Source: Bradyrhizobium sp. MOS003
GTDB lineage: Bacteria > Pseudomonadota > Alphaproteobacteria > Rhizobiales > Xanthobacteraceae
Direction of reading: 5' to 3'
DNA: 64,000 nucleotides
NCBI RefSeq assembly: GCF_003020125.1
Contig: NZ_PYFW01000013.1
Span: forward strand, 1 to 64,000
The translations under genes and the position numbers were made by a program. Within the stretch, counting starts at the first letter, position 1. Each line of letters starts with the position of its first letter. Shown in pieces: positions 8,242 through 16,722 of the stretch. The notes beneath the pieces are model-generated. The model saw only the letters and a program-made list of their open reading frames with translations, did no database searches and was not told the DNA's origin.

Positions 8242-9917
8242 ACGTTCTGGAACGCTTCGTAGCCGAACCGCTGCAAACGACGAGGACCAGGCGAAGCTTC
8301 GCCATTCCCGGGGACGCCAAACAAGGGCTGACCCTGTTCGAAGACATCATGGTCGTCAGGAACGGCGATTCCGTGACCGCGTATGACCGCCGTTGCGATC
8401 ACAACGGCGGAAAACTGGTATCACAACCCGGGACGAACATCGCGTCGTGTCCACTCCATGGCTGGATGTTTGACGCCGAAACCGGCGCTTATACCAATGT
8501 GGCGGTCCGCAAGACGCCCCTGACAGTCGTCAAGACGGACAAGGGATACGAGGCTCAAATCGACTTATTCACGCCGCGTCTTCGCGGCGTCGGAGATCAG
8601 TCGGTCTCCATTCGATTCATCAATCACGCCTGCGTGGTGGTCTCGTTCGACGGCCTCTCCTTTGCGACCGACCCTTGGTTGCTCGGTCCGGCCTTCTGCA
8701 ATGGCTGGTGGCTCAAATACAAATCGCCAAGCGACGCGCTCGACATCGTCAATCAATGCGATTTCATATTCATCAGCCATAACCACCCCGATCACCTTCA
8801 TCCGGAAACGCTTGCGCAAATCAGGAAGGACATGCCGGTCCTGACGGCGGGCTTTGCCACCCGGTCCGCCGAATCCTACGTGAGAGATCTGGGCTTCACG
8901 AACGTCCTGGCGGCGGAGTTCGGATCCGCTTACCACGACCCCGTTTCAGGGCTGGGTTTTACCGTTCTGAAAAGCGGCGACTTCCGCGATGACAGCGGCT
9001 TGTATTTCACCGTCGGCGCATTCTCCGGATTGCTGACCGTCGATTGCAATCACCTGAATTTCAACATGCTCCCTGCGCCGGTTACGTTCCTTGCGTCGTC
9101 CTTTTCAGGAGGGGCCTCGGGATTTCCGCTCTGCTTCACAAATCTGGAGCAGACCGAGAAACTGCGCGTGCTCGCGCGCAACAGGAACGCCATGATCGCG
9201 GGCGTCAAGAGGTACATCGAGGTCTCGAAGCCCAGCGTCTACATGCCGTATGCCGGATACTTCGCCGAGGATCCGGTCAGAGACGAGATGGTCGCGACCA
9301 ACAACCTGAAGAACCAGCCTTCCGACTATTCGTCCCTGTGCAAGGATACGAACACGGTCCTGGCCGACCCGACCGTCGAAGACACCTATGTATTTTTCGG
9401 CGACAAACTCGTCGAGTCCTATCAATCCGAAGTCAAGGAGATCGGTCAGCCTGACCGGAACTACTACGCTCATGCATGGAAGACGTTTGGCGACATCAGC
9501 TTCGAGGAAGTCGCGTCTTACTTCATGAGCTCAGGATTTACGGACAACCTCATCGCCTATATCGGCCTGTCGGATGAAGATTTCGTCGCCCGACAGATCT
9601 ATCGGGTGGACTTTCGGGCAACCCCTCCGTCGGTTCAGCTTTGCGCCCCACCCCATATCCAGCAAGTCCACGACGAGACTGGAGCCAGGGTGACTTATGC
9701 CCGCATCAGGACCCCCGCTTTCGTCGAGACGATTCGCAATCTTCTACCTTGGGAAGACCTGCTCATCGGATTCCAGGCGCGATTTGATCGCGTTCCCAAC
9801 GTCTACGATTCCGAGTTCTGGTATCACTTCACCAATGTGCACATCAAGCAGACGGCTCGCCGCGCCATTTCGGACTGCGGCGGCAGCTGCAACCGTATCA
9901 GTGAGGCGGTATTTTAA
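8238..9917 (+). CDS. CMP-N-acetylneuraminate hydroxylase-like Rieske protein
   Basis: 559 residues. An N-terminal Rieske [2Fe-2S] domain has Cys53-x-His55 and Cys71-x2-His74 (RRCDHNGG, CPLHGW). It is fused to a metallo-beta-lactamase-fold domain with H181-x-H183-x-D185-H186 (SHNHPDHLH). Several blocks match, from memory, the vertebrate CMP-Neu5Ac hydroxylase: TDPWLLGPAFCNGWWL, SFSGGASGFPLCF, YMPYAGYFAE, PWEDLLIGFQARF. That enzyme converts CMP-Neu5Ac to CMP-Neu5Gc using electrons delivered through the Rieske centre. No sialic acid synthesis genes lie in the window, so the real substrate may be another nucleotide sugar or something unrelated. Coupled to the methyltransferase at 7561. Confidence 0.85.
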   Translation: MNVLERFVAEPLQTTRTRRSFAIPGDAKQGLTLFEDIMVVRNGDSVTAYDRRCDHNGGKLVSQPGTNIASCPLHGWMFDAETGAYTNVAVRKTPLTVVKTDKGYEAQIDLFTPRLRGVGDQSVSIRFINHACVVVSFDGLSFATDPWLLGPAFCNGWWLKYKSPSDALDIVNQCDFIFISHNHPDHLHPETLAQIRKDMPVLTAGFATRSAESYVRDLGFTNVLAAEFGSAYHDPVSGLGFTVLKSGDFRDDSGLYFTVGAFSGLLTVDCNHLNFNMLPAPVTFLASSFSGGASGFPLCFTNLEQTEKLRVLARNRNAMIAGVKRYIEVSKPSVYMPYAGYFAEDPVRDEMVATNNLKNQPSDYSSLCKDTNTVLADPTVEDTYVFFGDKLVESYQSEVKEIGQPDRNYYAHAWKTFGDISFEEVASYFMSSGFTDNLIAYIGLSDEDFVARQIYRVDFRATPPSVQLCAPPHIQQVHDETGARVTYARIRTPAFVETIRNLLPWEDLLIGFQARFDRVPNVYDSEFWYHFTNVHIKQTARRAISDCGGSCNRISEAVF

Positions 9918-9992
9918 AGCGCGATGCGGCCAGGATGAACCGTCGTCGCGCTTCGGGTTGTCGTTTCGAGCACGAACTTTCCGGATCATGTT

Positions 9993-11261
9993 TCAGTTTC
10001 GTGACGCCTTGAGCAACGGGCATTCGCTCTCGCTCAGCGGCATGAAGGCGTCCTCGGCCGGTATCTTCTCGACGACGTTGTAATAGTCCCACGGCGTCTT
10101 CACGTCCGCGGGCTTCTTGACCTCGACGAGATAGAAATCGTGCACCAGCTTGTTGTCGGCGCGCAGCCGTGCGCCGCGGGCGTAGAAATCGTCGACCGGC
10201 ATCGCGCGCATCTTGTCGAGCACCGCGTTGGTCTCGTCCGTTCCAGCTGCCGCGGCCGCTCTCAGATATTGTAACACCGCTGAATAGACGGCGGCCTGCG
10301 GCGCGGTCGGCATGGCCTTGTGGAGCTTGTAGAATCTCTCGCCGAACGCGCGCGTCTCGTCGTTCAGGGCCCAGTACCAGGCTGTCACGGTCGTCAGTCC
10401 CTTGGCGGTTTCGACGCCCATGGCGTGCACGTCGGTCAGGAACATCAGCTCGGCGACCGGTTTCTGCGTCCCGACGTTCATGCCGAACTCGTGCCATTGC
10501 TTCATGACGGTCACGAGCTGCTCACCGGCATTGGCAAAGGCGACGACCTTGGCCTTCGAGGCCTGGGCTTGCAGCAGGAACGAGCCATAGTCCGCGTTTC
10601 CGAGCGGATGAAAGACGGCACCGAGCGACTTCGCCTTTCCTTCCGCAAGCACGCGCTGGGACACCTCGACCATGTTGCGTCCGAACGCGTAGTCGGCCGC
10701 GATGAAGAACCAGCTGTCGTAGCCCTGGGACACCAGCCTGCGAACCGATCCGGAGACCAGATTGTAGTTGTCGTGCAGCCACATCAATCCGGTCCGCGAA
10801 CATTGCTTGCCGCCGATCTCGGTGGTGCCGACCGCCGAATAGATGACGATCTTGTTCTTGTCGCGCGCGATCGACTGGATGGCGAGAGCCACCGCCGAAT
10901 TGCCGACGTCGGCTACCATGTCGACGCCGTCAACGTCGAACCATTTGCGGACGATCTGGGCTCCTATGTCCGGCTTGTTCTGATGGTCGGCGAAGACGAT
11001 CTCCACCTTGGTGTCCGGGGTCGCCTTCTGGAAATCCTCGATCGCCAGCTTTGCGGCGACGACGGAGCCTGGTCCGGAATTGTCCGAGAGTGGCCCGGAC
11101 TGATCGTTGATGATGCCGAGCTTGACGACGCCGCCGGAGAAGTCGGCCGCCACGCTTCGCTCCACCAACGCTGCCGAACCCAGCGCCAGGATGAGGCCGA
11201 CGCTCAAGCGGCAAAGCCGGCCGCGCGACGATAGCAATTCTCCAACACGACAAGGCGCCAT
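9993..11261 (-). CDS. ABC transporter substrate-binding protein, branched-chain type
   Basis: 422 residues from the ATG at 11261, preceded on its strand by GGAGGGGGC. It has a signal peptide (about 1-39, ending SVAAD) and then a Leu/Ile/Val-binding-protein fold (GVVKLGIINDQSGPLSDNSG, ASKAKVVAFANAGEQ). Periplasmic receptors of this family deliver amino acids, amides or aromatic acids to LivHMGF-type importers. There is no permease or ATPase next to it, so it is an orphan receptor here; it is not close in sequence to the tandem receptors at 26120 and 27387. Confidence 0.85.
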   Translation of the reverse strand: MAPCRVGELLSSRGRLCRLSVGLILALGSAALVERSVAADFSGGVVKLGIINDQSGPLSDNSGPGSVVAAKLAIEDFQKATPDTKVEIVFADHQNKPDIGAQIVRKWFDVDGVDMVADVGNSAVALAIQSIARDKNKIVIYSAVGTTEIGGKQCSRTGLMWLHDNYNLVSGSVRRLVSQGYDSWFFIAADYAFGRNMVEVSQRVLAEGKAKSLGAVFHPLGNADYGSFLLQAQASKAKVVAFANAGEQLVTVMKQWHEFGMNVGTQKPVAELMFLTDVHAMGVETAKGLTTVTAWYWALNDETRAFGERFYKLHKAMPTAPQAAVYSAVLQYLRAAAAAGTDETNAVLDKMRAMPVDDFYARGARLRADNKLVHDFYLVEVKKPADVKTPWDYYNVVEKIPAEDAFMPLSESECPLLKASRN

Positions 11262-11371
11262 TGCCCCCTCCGCTTTGACATCGCGACGGCATGTCGGCGA
11301 TGATCGATCGATGTCCGCTCGCCGACAGCGCACCGTGCGGCCGGTCGCCGCGGCCGGTCGAAGCTGCCTCG

Positions 11372-12058
11372 CTATCCCTGCCGCTCGACGGCCTTCCTGA
11401 CGAACTCCAGCCGCCGCGCCTGCGCGGGCGCAACCCGGTCCTTCATGGCCGCGACGATTGCGGCGGGCGCCGTGTCGGGCGAACCGGCGGCAAAGGGCGG
11501 TGCGGGATTGTATTCCATGCGCAGCTGGATCATCTCCGCCGCGTCACGGCCGCGCAGCATCGCCACCAGGGTGAGCGCGAAATCGATGCCGGCGGTGATG
11601 CCGCCGCCTGTCATGCGATTGCGGTCGACGCACACCCTTTCCAGCGACAGCTCGGCTCCGAAGAACGGCAGTGCGTCCCTCGCCGTCCAGTGCGTGGCGG
11701 CGCGATATCCCTTCAACAGACCGGCGGCGCCGAGCACGAGCGAGCCGGTGCAGACCGACGTCACATATGCCGCGCCGCTCGCCTGCTTGCGCAAAAAGGC
11801 GAGGACGTCCTCGTCCAGCATCAGCTCGTCGGTGCCGTAGCCGCCGGGAACGCAGATCACGTCGAGCTGCGGGCAGTCCGTGAAGGTGACGGTCGGCGTC
11901 AGCGCGATCACGGAATCGCTCGGCACGGGCTCGATGCGTTTCCAGATCAGATGAACCGTCACGTCGGGCAGGCTGGAGAAGACCTGGGCGGGACCGGTGA
12001 GATCGAGCTGGGTGACACGCGGAAAAACCAGAAGACCGATCTGCAATGGGCCCGACAT
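11372..12058 (-). CDS. inhA: isonitrile hydratase-like DJ-1/PfpI protein
   Basis: 228 residues from the ATG at 12058. The DJ-1/PfpI fold carries the nucleophile elbow SVCTGSLVLGAAGLL (Cys103) and an Asp at 19 in QLDLTGP. Long stretches resemble, from memory, Pseudomonas isonitrile hydratase (SVCTGSLVLGAAGLL, TGGGITAGIDFALTL, PPFAAGSPDTAPA), which hydrates isonitriles to N-formamides in the cytosol. It is divergent from a GlxA-type regulator that carries the same fold, with 91 bp between the start codons, which suggests the regulator controls it. The function is by family similarity only. Confidence 0.82.
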   Translation of the reverse strand: MSGPLQIGLLVFPRVTQLDLTGPAQVFSSLPDVTVHLIWKRIEPVPSDSVIALTPTVTFTDCPQLDVICVPGGYGTDELMLDEDVLAFLRKQASGAAYVTSVCTGSLVLGAAGLLKGYRAATHWTARDALPFFGAELSLERVCVDRNRMTGGGITAGIDFALTLVAMLRGRDAAEMIQLRMEYNPAPPFAAGSPDTAPAAIVAAMKDRVAPAQARRLEFVRKAVERQG

Positions 12059-12149
12059 GTCCAACCTCGACAACGCGCTTGACGGTCGCAGCCTGCCATG
12101 TTGGCCTTGCGGTCGAAATGGCTTAATTCCCTCAATTCTGGACACGCCC

Positions 12150-13109
12150 ATGATCGGCTTCCTGATCTTTCCCGAATTCCAGTTGCTGGATGCGGCCGGT
12201 CCGATCTCGGTGTTCGAGATCGCGAGGCGCTACACGCCGGATGCGCCGCGCGTGATCACGATCGCAACGACGGCGGGCGCCGTGCGCAGCTCGTCGGGCA
12301 TCGAGATGCTGGCCCGCAATCTGCGATCGGCAAGCGCGGTCACGACGCTGTTTGTCGCCGGTGGAGAGGGCGTCGAGGCCGCGGCGCGCTGCAAGACGAC
12401 GATCGCCTTCATCCAGCGACTTGCGAGCCGCGGCGTGCGCATCGCCAGCGTTTGCAACGGCGCCTATCTTCTCGCGCAGGCCGGACTGCTCGACGGCCGC
12501 TGCGCGACCACGCATTGGTCCTGCACCCGCGACTTCATCGGACGCTACCCGAAGGTGAGGCTCGAACCGGACCAGATCTTCATCCGCGACGACCAGGTGT
12601 GGACGTCGGCCGGCATCACCGCGGGGATCGATCTGGCGCTCGCCATGATCGCGCAGGACCACGGCGAGGAGGTCTCGCAAGCGACCGCGCGGCAGCTGGT
12701 GCTCTATCATCGCCGCAGCGGCGGACAATCGCAGTTCTCGACCTTGCTGGAGCTCAAGACGCCGAACGGCCGCTTCGGCAGCCTTCTTTCATGGGTGCGC
12801 GAGAATCTGGATGCGCATCTCACGGTGGAGGCGCTGGCCGAACGCGCCGGATTGAGCACCCGCCATTTCGTCCGCTCCTTCATCGCCGAGACCGGATCGA
12901 CGCCGACCAAGGCGGTCGAGCGCTTGCGGGTCGAGGTGGCACGCGAGCGGGTGCAGTCCTCCGGAGAGGCCATCGAGCGCGTCGCCCAATCCACCGGCTT
13001 TCGCGACCCCGAGCGGATGCGCAGAGCCTTCATCCGTGCATTCGGTCAGCCGCCGCAGTCGCTGCGCCGCTCGGCGCGAAGCGCAGGAGAAGCGGCCGGT
13101 CGAGCCTAG
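12150..13109 (+). CDS. GlxA/AraC-family transcriptional regulator
   Basis: 319 residues from the ATG at 12150. An N-terminal DJ-1/PfpI-like sensor domain (about 1-190; Cys102 in SVCNGAYLLAQAG, SAGITAGIDLALAM) is followed by a C-terminal AraC-type double helix-turn-helix (about 215-310; LTVEALAERAGLSTRHFVRS, RVAQSTGFRDPERMRRAFIR). The upstream in-frame start would overlap the divergent gene. Regulators of this group often respond to nitrogen-containing small molecules (GlxA, ArgR/CdhR, GbdR). The obvious target is the divergent isonitrile hydratase-like gene. Confidence 0.88.
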   Translation: MIGFLIFPEFQLLDAAGPISVFEIARRYTPDAPRVITIATTAGAVRSSSGIEMLARNLRSASAVTTLFVAGGEGVEAAARCKTTIAFIQRLASRGVRIASVCNGAYLLAQAGLLDGRCATTHWSCTRDFIGRYPKVRLEPDQIFIRDDQVWTSAGITAGIDLALAMIAQDHGEEVSQATARQLVLYHRRSGGQSQFSTLLELKTPNGRFGSLLSWVRENLDAHLTVEALAERAGLSTRHFVRSFIAETGSTPTKAVERLRVEVARERVQSSGEAIERVAQSTGFRDPERMRRAFIRAFGQPPQSLRRSARSAGEAAGRA

Positions 13110-13323
13110 GGCCCGCCGGCGACCGATGCGGTGGCGCTCGCCTCGAAGGCGTCACAGGCCGGACTATAATGTAGCAGCCTGTCCGCGAGCGCGCCGCGCC
13201 GCTCCGCGAAATGGCGGATGCGGTGATGGTCCGACCAATCCGGGGCGCTGTGCCCGGGTCCTTGCCTTAATGGCGAACCGCTGCGGGTGGCGCGTCGAAT
13301 TTCGCGATGCGCTGGTCCAACCG

Positions 13324-13473
13324 TCACAGCTCGATGCGGTGCGCCAACACGAGTGCGGCGGCCTCGCGCTTGGCCTGCTCATCGTCGTCGCAGACGAGAT
13401 TGATGCATCCGAACACGTGGCCCTCCGGATCGATCTGGAACGCCCGGTAGTGCCTGAAGCCGCGCATCGTCAT
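13324..13473 (-). CDS. 49-residue hypothetical protein
   Basis: MTMRGFRHYRAFQIDPEGHV begins a 49-residue protein with well-behaved composition, including GCINLVCDDDEQAKREA. Its start codon overlaps the stop of the preceding small gene (ATGA, 13473-13470), supporting translation as the second gene of a two-gene unit. A downstream ATG at 13467 is an alternative start. No function recognised. Confidence 0.6.
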   Translation of the reverse strand: MTMRGFRHYRAFQIDPEGHVFGCINLVCDDDEQAKREAAALVLAHRIEL

Positions 13474-13682
13474 CCTCCTCGTCTCGGGCAAACCGGCCCG
13501 CTCAGCCAATCTGTCAGGTTCGAGGTCACCTCGTTCTGCTTGGCGCGCTGCAGCAGCAGCTCGCGCTCCTTGCCAGGCGGCAGGCTGAGCGCGCGCTCGC
13601 GAGCGTTCTCGGCGAATGCGGCCAACCGTTCCTGAAGCGATTGGGTCTGTTTCCTGCGGTTGCGTGTGGCGGTCATGGTCAT
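13470..13682 (-). CDS. small protein with SLPPG motif
   Basis: 70 residues, mostly helical and charged: QERLAAFAENARERALSLPP then GKERELLLQRAKQNEVTSNL followed by TDWL. The same pattern (SLPPG, R-x-L-x2-A-x-Q, E/D-WL) recurs in the gene at 14198-14449, so these are paralogues. It is the first gene of a two-gene unit with 13324-13473. Function unknown; such very small proteins are frequent in Bradyrhizobium (from memory). Confidence 0.65.
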   Translation of the reverse strand: MTMTATRNRRKQTQSLQERLAAFAENARERALSLPPGKERELLLQRAKQNEVTSNLTDWLSGPVCPRRGG

Positions 13683-13875
13683 TCACGGCTCTGCTTTTGA
13701 TGGGCGGACGGGGCAGCCCGCCGATGATCTCCGTAGCTTCCGCCGCGCCCGCCGGTTCCTGCATTTCAATATGTTAACGCCGAGGGATTTTGCCCAGGAC
13801 GCGCTGCGGCGGAACCGAAATGCCGATTCGTATGTTCAAGAACCAGTCGCAGAAGCGACTTGAAGGAGAAACGTC

Positions 13876-14160
13876 ATGGCGAAGACAGCATGGAAACGGC
13901 CGGGATCGCCGATCGGCCGCAAAGGGCCACGTAAGGCCAACCCCGCATACAAACGCCGCTCGCGCCAGCCGTGGACCCCCGCGGATGTGAGCAAGCTGAA
14001 GCAGCTCGCGAAGGGCAACACGCCGACGGGCGTCATGAGTCTCAAGCTGCAGCGTCCGGTGGCAGCCATACGCAGCAAGGCGCAACGCGAAGGGATTTCG
14101 TTGCGTCCGGTCAACCGCTCGCCCTACAACCGGCGGGCCAAAGCGGCCAAGCGGCGGTGA
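13876..14160 (+). CDS. small basic protein, possibly DNA-binding
   Basis: 94 residues, very basic, with a strong ribosome binding site (AAGGAGAAACGTC before the ATG). The middle (QPWTPADVSKLKQLAKGNTP, MSLKLQRPVAAIRSKAQREG) reads like a SANT/Myb or homeodomain-type helix-turn-helix that in phage and bacterial proteins contacts DNA. The Arg/Lys-rich tail supports nucleic-acid binding. It is transcribed opposite to its small-protein neighbours. Confidence 0.7.
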   Translation: MAKTAWKRPGSPIGRKGPRKANPAYKRRSRQPWTPADVSKLKQLAKGNTPTGVMSLKLQRPVAAIRSKAQREGISLRPVNRSPYNRRAKAAKRR

Positions 14161-14197
14161 ACGAAGTAGCCGCCGGGCTGGCTCCAATGGCCGCCGC

Positions 14198-14449
14198 CTA
14201 GTCCGGCGGCTGCAGGCCGGGCGAGCGCAGCCACTCGCTCATTTGTGACCCGGTTTCAGCCTGACGCGCCTTTCGCAACATCTCGTCGCGAGCAGCTCCC
14301 GGCGGAAGCGACTTGGCTTCTTCGCGTAGTCTCTCGGCCTCCGCGGCGAGCCGCACCTCGAGAACGTCTCTCTGCTTGAATCGATGGCGTGTCGTCACGA
14401 AGCGTCCTCCCCTGTGCATGAGGCCGAGCGCGCCGTTGCGTTCTGGCAT
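14198..14449 (-). CDS. small protein with SLPPG motif (paralogue)
   Basis: 83 residues from the ATG at 14449, which has a modest GAAAG site upstream; the frame stays open further upstream without a better start. The C-terminal half (RLREEAKSLPPGAARDEMLR, KARQAETGSQMSEWL) parallels the protein at 13470-13682. Function unknown. Confidence 0.6.
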   Translation of the reverse strand: MPERNGALGLMHRGGRFVTTRHRFKQRDVLEVRLAAEAERLREEAKSLPPGAARDEMLRKARQAETGSQMSEWLRSPGLQPPD

Positions 14450-14797
14450 GATTGTCTTTCGGCCAACCCGGGCCGACGAACAACCAACGTTTCCGACGCA
14501 GGACGGTTGCGCGTCGGCAACGAAAAACTCATCGCAAACCGTCTCGACGCGCACGCTTGACCTCGACGCAGACCCGAAATCGTCTTCGCGATGGATTGGG
14601 GGGCGCACTACGCTTTGTGATCCGGCGTCTCCCAGCCGGTTCACAGGACGAGCCGGTGGAGGCACAGGTCACGATTGCGAGCCTATTTGCCCGGGTGTTT
14701 GCGCGAGCCTATGCAGTGCCGGGAATTGCACGTCGCCTAGCAACCATCGGTCCCTCCTCGACTTAGATGCCAATTGGTTCAGTCGGGAGAATGCAAG
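14450..14797. other. 348-bp stretch without a supported gene
   Basis: It separates the divergent small SLPPG gene from the alcohol dehydrogenase gene and so must hold promoters for both. An open frame of about 100 codons on the + strand is rich in Arg and lacks a ribosome binding site, so I do not call it. I find no convincing palindrome or repeat. Confidence 0.4.
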
Positions 14798-15973
14798 ATG
14801 AAGGCGCTGGTTTGGCACGGCAAGGAGGACATCCGCTGCGACACCGTCACCGATCCCGAAATCCAGGATGCGCGCGATGCCATCATCAAGGTCACGAGCT
14901 GCGCCATCTGCGGCTCCGACCTGCATCTCTTCCACAATTTCATTCCGGGCATGCTGCCCGGTGACATCATGGGCCACGAGACCATGGGCGAAGTGGTCGA
15001 GGTCGGCTCCGGCGTCGACGGCAAGCTCAAGAAGGGCGACCGCATCGTCGTGCCCTTCACGATCATTTGCGGCGAATGCGACCAGTGCAAGCGTGGCAAT
15101 TTTTCCGTGTGCGAGACCACCAACCGCAAGCGCCATCTCGCCGACAAGGCTTTCGGTCACGCCACCGCGGGCCTGTTCGGCTACACCCATCTGACCGGCG
15201 GCTATCCCGGCGGCCAGGCTGAATATCTCCGCGTGCCCTTTGCCGACGCCACCCACATCAAGGTGCCGTCAGGGATCCCCGACGAGCAGCTGCTGTTCCT
15301 CAGCGACATCTTCCCGACGGGCTGGCAGGCCGCGGCGCAATGCGACATCGAACCGACCGACACGGTCGCGATCTGGGGCTGCGGCCCCGTGGGACAGATG
15401 GCAATCCGCAGCGCCGTCCTCCTCGGCACCAACCAGGTGATCGCGATCGACTGCCTGCCCGAACGACTGAGCATGGCGGAAGCCGGCGGCGCCACCACCA
15501 TCAACTTCGAAACCGAGAGCGTGCTGGAGCGGCTGAACGATCTCACCGACGGCAGAGGACCGGAAAAATGCATCGACTGCGTCGGCATGGAATCGCATGT
15601 GATGGCCTCGCTGCCCGACACGCTGCTCGACCGCGCCAAGCAGATGGTGATGGCCGAGAGCGACCGGCCCCACGTGCTGCGTGAGATGATCTATGTGTGC
15701 AGGCCGGGCGGCATCATTTCGGTGCCAGGCGTGTATAGCGGCTTGTCTGACATGCTGCCGATGGGCGCCTTCATGAACAAGGGGCTGACGATGCGGACCG
15801 GCCAGACCCACGTCAACCGCTGGACCGACGACCTGCTCCACCGCATCGAGGAGGGCGAGATCGATCCGTCCTTCGTCATCACCCACACCGTCCCGCTCGA
15901 ACAGGGACCGGAGATGTACCAGGTGTTTCGCGACAAGCGCGACTCCTGCGTCAAGGTCGTGCTGAAGCCCTGA
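14798..15973 (+). CDS. zinc-dependent alcohol dehydrogenase
   Basis: 391 residues from the ATG at 14798 (GGGAGA upstream). It is a medium-chain dehydrogenase: catalytic zinc ligands Cys38 and His60-Glu61 (CAICGSDLH, GHETMGE), the structural-zinc cluster CGECDQCKRGNFSVC and a nucleotide-binding GCGPVGQMA. Length and the insert near 110-145 place it with the glutathione-independent formaldehyde dehydrogenase-like branch. NAD(P)-dependent oxidation of an alcohol or aldehyde in the cytosol is expected; the substrate is not determinable. The membrane protein gene follows after 11 bp, so the two form an operon. Confidence 0.88.
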   Translation: MKALVWHGKEDIRCDTVTDPEIQDARDAIIKVTSCAICGSDLHLFHNFIPGMLPGDIMGHETMGEVVEVGSGVDGKLKKGDRIVVPFTIICGECDQCKRGNFSVCETTNRKRHLADKAFGHATAGLFGYTHLTGGYPGGQAEYLRVPFADATHIKVPSGIPDEQLLFLSDIFPTGWQAAAQCDIEPTDTVAIWGCGPVGQMAIRSAVLLGTNQVIAIDCLPERLSMAEAGGATTINFETESVLERLNDLTDGRGPEKCIDCVGMESHVMASLPDTLLDRAKQMVMAESDRPHVLREMIYVCRPGGIISVPGVYSGLSDMLPMGAFMNKGLTMRTGQTHVNRWTDDLLHRIEEGEIDPSFVITHTVPLEQGPEMYQVFRDKRDSCVKVVLKP

Positions 15974-15984
15974 AGGAGCAAGCC

Positions 15985-16518
15985 ATGTTTCATTTCTCCA
16001 ACATCGTCCGCACCAAGGGCGACCCTAAGATTGTCGAGGGCGGACCGAGCCTCAAGCGACCCGTAGACCAGCTCGCTCGCGCGCTCGGCTGGTTCAGCAT
16101 CGGGCTTGGCGTGGTCGAACTGTTCGCGCCGCGGCGCGTCACAGAGACGCTGGGCATGGAAGGCCATGAGACCATGGTCCGCGCTTTCGGCGTGCGCGAG
16201 ATCATGGCAGGCATCATGTCGTTGTCGGTCGAGAAGAACGCCGGCCTGTGGGCCCGCGTCGGCGGCGACGGGCTCGATGCCGCCGCGCTGCTGTCGGGCC
16301 TGACGGCCGACAATCCCAAGAAGGGCAACATCGCGCTGGCGCTGCTGGCGGTCGGCGGCATCGCGATGCTCGACTACCGCGCCGCGCAGGACACCAAGCC
16401 GAGGCGACCGGCGCGGGATGCACCGCGCAAGCTCTATCCGAACCGCAGCGGCTTCCCGAAGGGCATCGAGAACGCCCGAAACGCGGCGAAACAGATCGCA
16501 GCGCCCGACAAGGCGTGA
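15985..16518 (+). CDS. membrane-associated protein of unknown function
   Basis: 177 residues. Two or three hydrophobic segments (about 30-48 ALGWFSIGLGVVELFAP, 72-85, 110-128 GNIALALLAVGGIAMLD) alternate with charged loops, and the last 45 residues are basic and soluble. It is 11 bp behind the alcohol dehydrogenase with a GGAGCAAGCC site, so they are co-transcribed. I recognise no characterised family. Confidence 0.7.
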   Translation: MFHFSNIVRTKGDPKIVEGGPSLKRPVDQLARALGWFSIGLGVVELFAPRRVTETLGMEGHETMVRAFGVREIMAGIMSLSVEKNAGLWARVGGDGLDAAALLSGLTADNPKKGNIALALLAVGGIAMLDYRAAQDTKPRRPARDAPRKLYPNRSGFPKGIENARNAAKQIAAPDKA

Positions 16519-16625
16519 CCTCGCGCTCGATCCGCGCCGAGGCCGCGAGGAACCATCCGCGCCTCAACGCGTCTGATCAACGCCTCCGACGTCCCCCCTG
16601 CCGGAGGCAGACTACGCGAAACCGC

Positions 16626-16661
16626 GACCCCGGCGTCACCGCCCCTTCAGGCGCCGGGGTC
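16626..16661. terminator. hairpin between convergent genes
   Basis: GACCCCGGCG at 16626-16635 and CGCCGGGGTC at 16652-16661 are perfect complements with a 16-base loop. The hairpin lies between the convergent membrane protein and isochorismatase-like genes and could stop transcription from either side, although there is no clear T-run. Confidence 0.55.
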
Positions 16662-16722
16662 AGCGGCCTGGGTCGCCACGGCCTTTCGCAGCGTGTTCGG
16701 CGACACCGTCGATTGAACGCCC

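Noticed and set aside
14452..14766. A 104-codon + strand frame upstream of the alcohol dehydrogenase gene
   Set aside because: Arg-rich, no ribosome binding site and no recognisable domain; more likely promoter DNA.
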